From Catalimonadaceae bacterium JC749 (GTDB lineage Bacteria; Bacteroidota; Bacteroidia; Cytophagales; Cyclobacteriaceae): a stretch of DNA of 64,000 nucleotides. This document shows positions 61,746 to 64,000 of this stretch, piece by piece. The stretch lies in the NCBI GenBank assembly GCA_021730635.1, contig JAJNNC010000002.1, forward strand, positions 62,001-126,000. The letters run 5' to 3'. A program made the position numbers and the translations under genes. The notes under the pieces are model-generated. The model was given only the letters and a program-made list of their open reading frames with translations. It made no database searches and had not been told where the DNA came from. The stretch's first letter is position 1; the number at the start of each line of letters is the position of its first letter.

Positions 61746-62732
61746 TCATATTGTCTTTACTTCCTTTTCCGGATAAGCCACACTCCAGCATAACTCGGAA
61801 AGACTCCCGGTACGCAAAGCATCAAAAAGCGTCGGTAGCTCCTGGAAGGGAATCGTTTTAGTAATATGCTGGTCAAAAACAGGAAGCTTCAGCAGTTCAA
61901 AAACTACTGCCTTACGGCGGATGAAATCCCAACGTGCCAGCCGGTGCACAGGCAGGTGAGATACCTGGGAGCTGATCAGCTGTTTCCGTCCATGATGAAA
62001 AGAACCTCCCAGCTGAAGCGTCACCGGCTGGTCTCCATACCAGCTTACCTCTATCACTTTTCCCTCTGCCCCCACTTTGTCCAGGCAAGCCTGCAATCCC
62101 TCAGCACTGCCACTGGTATGAAAGGCTATGTCAAAATGATCTTCCTCTGGGTTAGCCAGCGTAAACCCCATGGCTTCAGCCAACCGGCTGCGGGTTGGAT
62201 CTAACTCAAGCACAGCTACCTGAACAGCCGGGAGGAGCTGCAGTAAACGAGCGGTAAGCGAACCGATAATGCCAAAACCTACGACCACTACGCTATCACC
62301 TATCGATACCTGGGCATCCCAGACAGCATTCAGGGCCGTCTCCAGGTTGCTGGCAAGTATTGCCCGTTGGGGAGGAATCTGATCGGGAACGACAAAGACA
62401 TCCTGAGGGTTCACAAAACACAGATCCTGATGCGGATGTAGAAGGTGTACCGTTCGGTGGAGCAGAGAGGCAGGACCTTCTTCCACCCGGCCTACCAAAG
62501 AATAGCCGTATTTGACAGGAAAGGAAAAGGAACCCTCCATGTAGGGGACCTGCATTTCCGTGTACACAGCAGGAGGTACTTTTCCTGAAGCAACCAGCCT
62601 TTCCGTACCGGTACTGACCAGGGAATACAGAGAACGGATCAGGCAGTTTTGCTGTTCATTAGGCAAAATGACAGCCTCCTGAAGCGACGACGTATGCTGT
62701 GATAAGTGCCAGCAGGCAGTGGCTTTATACAT
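61746..62732 (-). CDS. medium-chain dehydrogenase/reductase, zinc-less type
   Basis: The 328-residue protein has the MDR layout: GroES-like N-terminal domain (SLVSTGTERL, FPVKYGYSLVGRVEEG) and a Rossmann domain with VVVGFGIIGSLTARLLQL and VLELDPTRSRLAEAMGF. The catalytic Cys and GHE motif of zinc alcohol dehydrogenases are absent, as in BchC-like and other zinc-less MDRs; VSWYGDQ and SFHHGRKQLISSQVSH follow. The 5' end overlaps the RibD-type gene by 8 bases, so both are one transcript. It likely reduces or dehydrogenates an intermediate of the pterin/flavin-type cluster. Confidence 0.85.
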   Translation of the reverse strand: MYKATACWHLSQHTSSLQEAVILPNEQQNCLIRSLYSLVSTGTERLVASGKVPPAVYTEMQVPYMEGSFSFPVKYGYSLVGRVEEGPASLLHRTVHLLHPHQDLCFVNPQDVFVVPDQIPPQRAILASNLETALNAVWDAQVSIGDSVVVVGFGIIGSLTARLLQLLPAVQVAVLELDPTRSRLAEAMGFTLANPEEDHFDIAFHTSGSAEGLQACLDKVGAEGKVIEVSWYGDQPVTLQLGGSFHHGRKQLISSQVSHLPVHRLARWDFIRRKAVVFELLKLPVFDQHITKTIPFQELPTLFDALRTGSLSELCWSVAYPEKEVKTI

Positions 62733-63690
62733 GCAGATGAGCGTTCATTTCTCCAACAAACATGTAGGTATCACCCATAGGGATGAACAAATAATGTTGA
62801 AAAGTGATAGCCTCCTGTACACTGTTGATTTCTGGGAGTACAAAACTGCTGACCCCAGATCCAAAAATCATGGGAGAAATGTGCAGTTGAATGATATCTA
62901 CCATGCTTTCCTTCATAAACTGAGAACTGGTAGTGGCACCGCCCTCTATGTATACCGTAAAGATTCCCTGCTGGTATAAATACGATAAAATATCCGAACA
63001 GCTGATTTTTCCATCCGGGTTGGCAGGGAAGCGAACATATTCCGCATTTTCCAGACAAGGATCTTCTTCTCCGCCCATCACGATAATTTTTTCGTCGGCA
63101 GAGGCCTGCAGGCTTCGAAAGTCACCTTCGGAAGAGCATATGATAATTCTGAGCGGATTATCTCCTTCTACAAGGCGGACCGTCAGGGAAGGTTGATCAC
63201 AGTTCATGGTTCTGGAACCAATCAGGATACTATCACACAAAGCACGCATCCGGTGGGCATGGATCAGGTTCTGTTCGTTGCCAATCCATTTAGAATCTCC
63301 GCTCAGGGTCGCTATTTTACCATCCAGCGACTGGGCAAAGTGAGTAATGGCGATGGCTCTCTCCAGTTGTCTGGCCCTGACGGACAGGAAGCAGTAGGGT
63401 ATATACGTACAGAGAAAGGAGGCGATCTCCTCAGGCATATTCAGGTTTTTGCGCAAAATTGCCTTAACCCCCTGCAACTCAATGACGCTGGCCAGCTGAT
63501 GATCATTCAGCACCCTGGGATTGAGTACTACCAATACCATCGGCCAATGGGTATCAGGCACCAGCAGGCGGTTGATATGAATCTCATGTTCATCGCCAAA
63601 CTTGATGAAGCAATAGTCAACAGGTCCGTTGTGTTTCTTCACTTCCCGGGTAAGTTGGAGCAATCCAGACCAGTAATTTTCTATATTCAT
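62725..63690 (-). CDS. RibD-type reductase with unusual N-terminal domain, no deaminase
   Basis: The 321-residue product has a RibD C-terminal/dihydrofolate-reductase-like domain (about residues 112-310): AITHFAQSLDGKIATLSGDSKWI, IHAHRMRALCDSILIGSRTM, DQPSLTVRLVEGDNPLRII and IEGGATTSSQFMK. The first 110 residues are not a RibD deaminase (no HxE or PCxxC zinc motif) and match nothing I recognise. Normal RibD carries deaminase plus reductase; a reductase alone next to a GTP cyclohydrolase II gene suggests reduction of a ribosylamino-pyrimidine intermediate in a side pathway. It lies 43 bases after the cyclohydrolase stop and overlaps the dehydrogenase gene. Confidence 0.87.
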   Translation of the reverse strand: MNIENYWSGLLQLTREVKKHNGPVDYCFIKFGDEHEIHINRLLVPDTHWPMVLVVLNPRVLNDHQLASVIELQGVKAILRKNLNMPEEIASFLCTYIPYCFLSVRARQLERAIAITHFAQSLDGKIATLSGDSKWIGNEQNLIHAHRMRALCDSILIGSRTMNCDQPSLTVRLVEGDNPLRIIICSSEGDFRSLQASADEKIIVMGGEEDPCLENAEYVRFPANPDGKISCSDILSYLYQQGIFTVYIEGGATTSSQFMKESMVDIIQLHISPMIFGSGVSSFVLPEINSVQEAITFQHYLFIPMGDTYMFVGEMNAHLHV

Positions 63691-63733
63691 CAGGACCTTG
63701 TTAGAATGCTAGAACAGGTAATCAAAAACTTTC

Positions 63734-64000
63734 CTATATATTATCTATATCTAATAAGTGCCCCATCAGGTTCTGTTTGGTCTGTAAATAATCTTTATTT
63801 TCCTGATGAGGTTTGATTTCCAGCGGAATCCTACCCACTACTTCCACACTGGAGTCTTTCAGACTCTCTATTTTATCTGGATTGTTGGTCATCAATAAAA
63901 CAGATTTTACTTTCAGATCTTTGAGAATACAAATAGCAATGCCATAATCTCTTTCGTCTATCTCAAAGCCTAAATGGACATTGGCTTCGGCGGTATTCAT
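63734..64000 (-). CDS. ribA: GTP cyclohydrolase II, C-terminal part (continues past the window)
   Basis: The visible 88 residues are the C-terminal end of a RibA-type GTP cyclohydrolase II: NTAEANVHLGFEIDERDYGI, VKSVLLMTNNPDKIESL, VEVVGRIPLEI and NKDYLQTKQNLMGHLL correspond to the conserved TVEANxxLGF, LLTNNPxKI and YLxTKxxxMGHLL segments. The N-terminal zinc and active-site part lies beyond position 64000, so the ATG at 64000 is an internal Met. The enzyme turns GTP into 2,5-diamino-6-ribosylamino-4(3H)-pyrimidinone 5'-phosphate, which would feed this cluster or riboflavin synthesis. No other riboflavin gene is visible. Confidence 0.9.
   Translation of the reverse strand: MNTAEANVHLGFEIDERDYGIAICILKDLKVKSVLLMTNNPDKIESLKDSSVEVVGRIPLEIKPHQENKDYLQTKQNLMGHLLDIDNI

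Noticed and set aside
1-64000. tRNA, rRNA, CRISPR arrays, insertion sequences or prophage
   Set aside because: Reading for cloverleaf-like T-loops, regularly spaced repeats, transposase motifs and terminal inverted repeats gave nothing convincing; two SusC genes are similar in domain plan only and are not a recent duplication.

Overview
The window looks like a chromosomal segment of a pigmented, carbohydrate-degrading Bacteroidota, most likely of the Cytophagales. The evidence is two SusC/SusD polysaccharide utilisation loci, a FecI/FecR pair feeding an STN-bearing SusC, many lipoproteins with short lipoboxes, near absence of Shine-Dalgarno sequences, a ketocarotenoid cluster of the flexixanthin/astaxanthin type (crtW, crtZ, cruF, crtB, crtI) and DUF4199- and DUF1963-type proteins. 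I see no rRNA, tRNA, CRISPR array, insertion sequence or phage gene, and no obviously broken gene.

Layout. 1-3030: end of a D-threonine aldolase/D-serine dehydratase-like gene, an M19 dipeptidase and, on the other strand, a BKACE enzyme with two small proteins. 3409-14957: a mannan-type PUL (ECF sigma, FecR, SusC with STN, SusD, SusE-like, GH76, GH92). 15178-20269: a keto-sugar module (two Tat-exported Gfo/Idh/MocA oxidoreductases and a DUF1080 hydrolase) with a Dabb protein and one unknown. 20413-25680: housekeeping and orphan genes, including a nucleotidyltransferase-metallophosphoesterase pair and a TonB receptor. 25684-32645: carotenoid region. One minus-strand operon is ECF sigma-crtI-crtB-ispH-crtW; a second is cruF-crtZ-merR, whose regulator has a B12 domain of the CarH/LitR photoreceptor type. 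33331-40287: mixed genes, including the tesA/ybbA/ybbP trio and a CDP-alcohol phosphatidyltransferase. 40280-58280: a rhamnoside PUL (AraC regulator, GH106, SusC, SusD, GH78, AraA-like isomerase, GH106-like enzyme, RhaT). 58360-64000: a cluster of pterin/flavin-type enzymes (GTP cyclohydrolase II, RibD-type reductase, zinc-less MDR dehydrogenase, divergent PTPS, GT4 glycosyltransferase, methyltransferase) with a rhomboid protease inserted on the opposite strand.

How they work together. The two PULs appear to be controlled differently: the mannan locus by trans-envelope SusC-FecR-sigma signalling, the rhamnose locus by an AraC regulator. A 39-bp sequence occurs both immediately upstream of the araC gene and far upstream of the rhamnose susC, matching at 31 of 39 positions without gaps, and is a good candidate operator. 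In the carotenoid region, a cobalamin-domain MerR protein and an ECF sigma factor suggest light-dependent pigment production. The most unusual part is the right end: the PTPS homologue lacks one of the three usual zinc histidines and the catalytic cysteine, the RibD-type protein has no deaminase domain, and the neighbouring glycosyltransferase and methyltransferase are nearly contiguous with it. This looks like a dedicated pathway from GTP to a glycosylated, methylated small molecule that I cannot assign to any characterised product.
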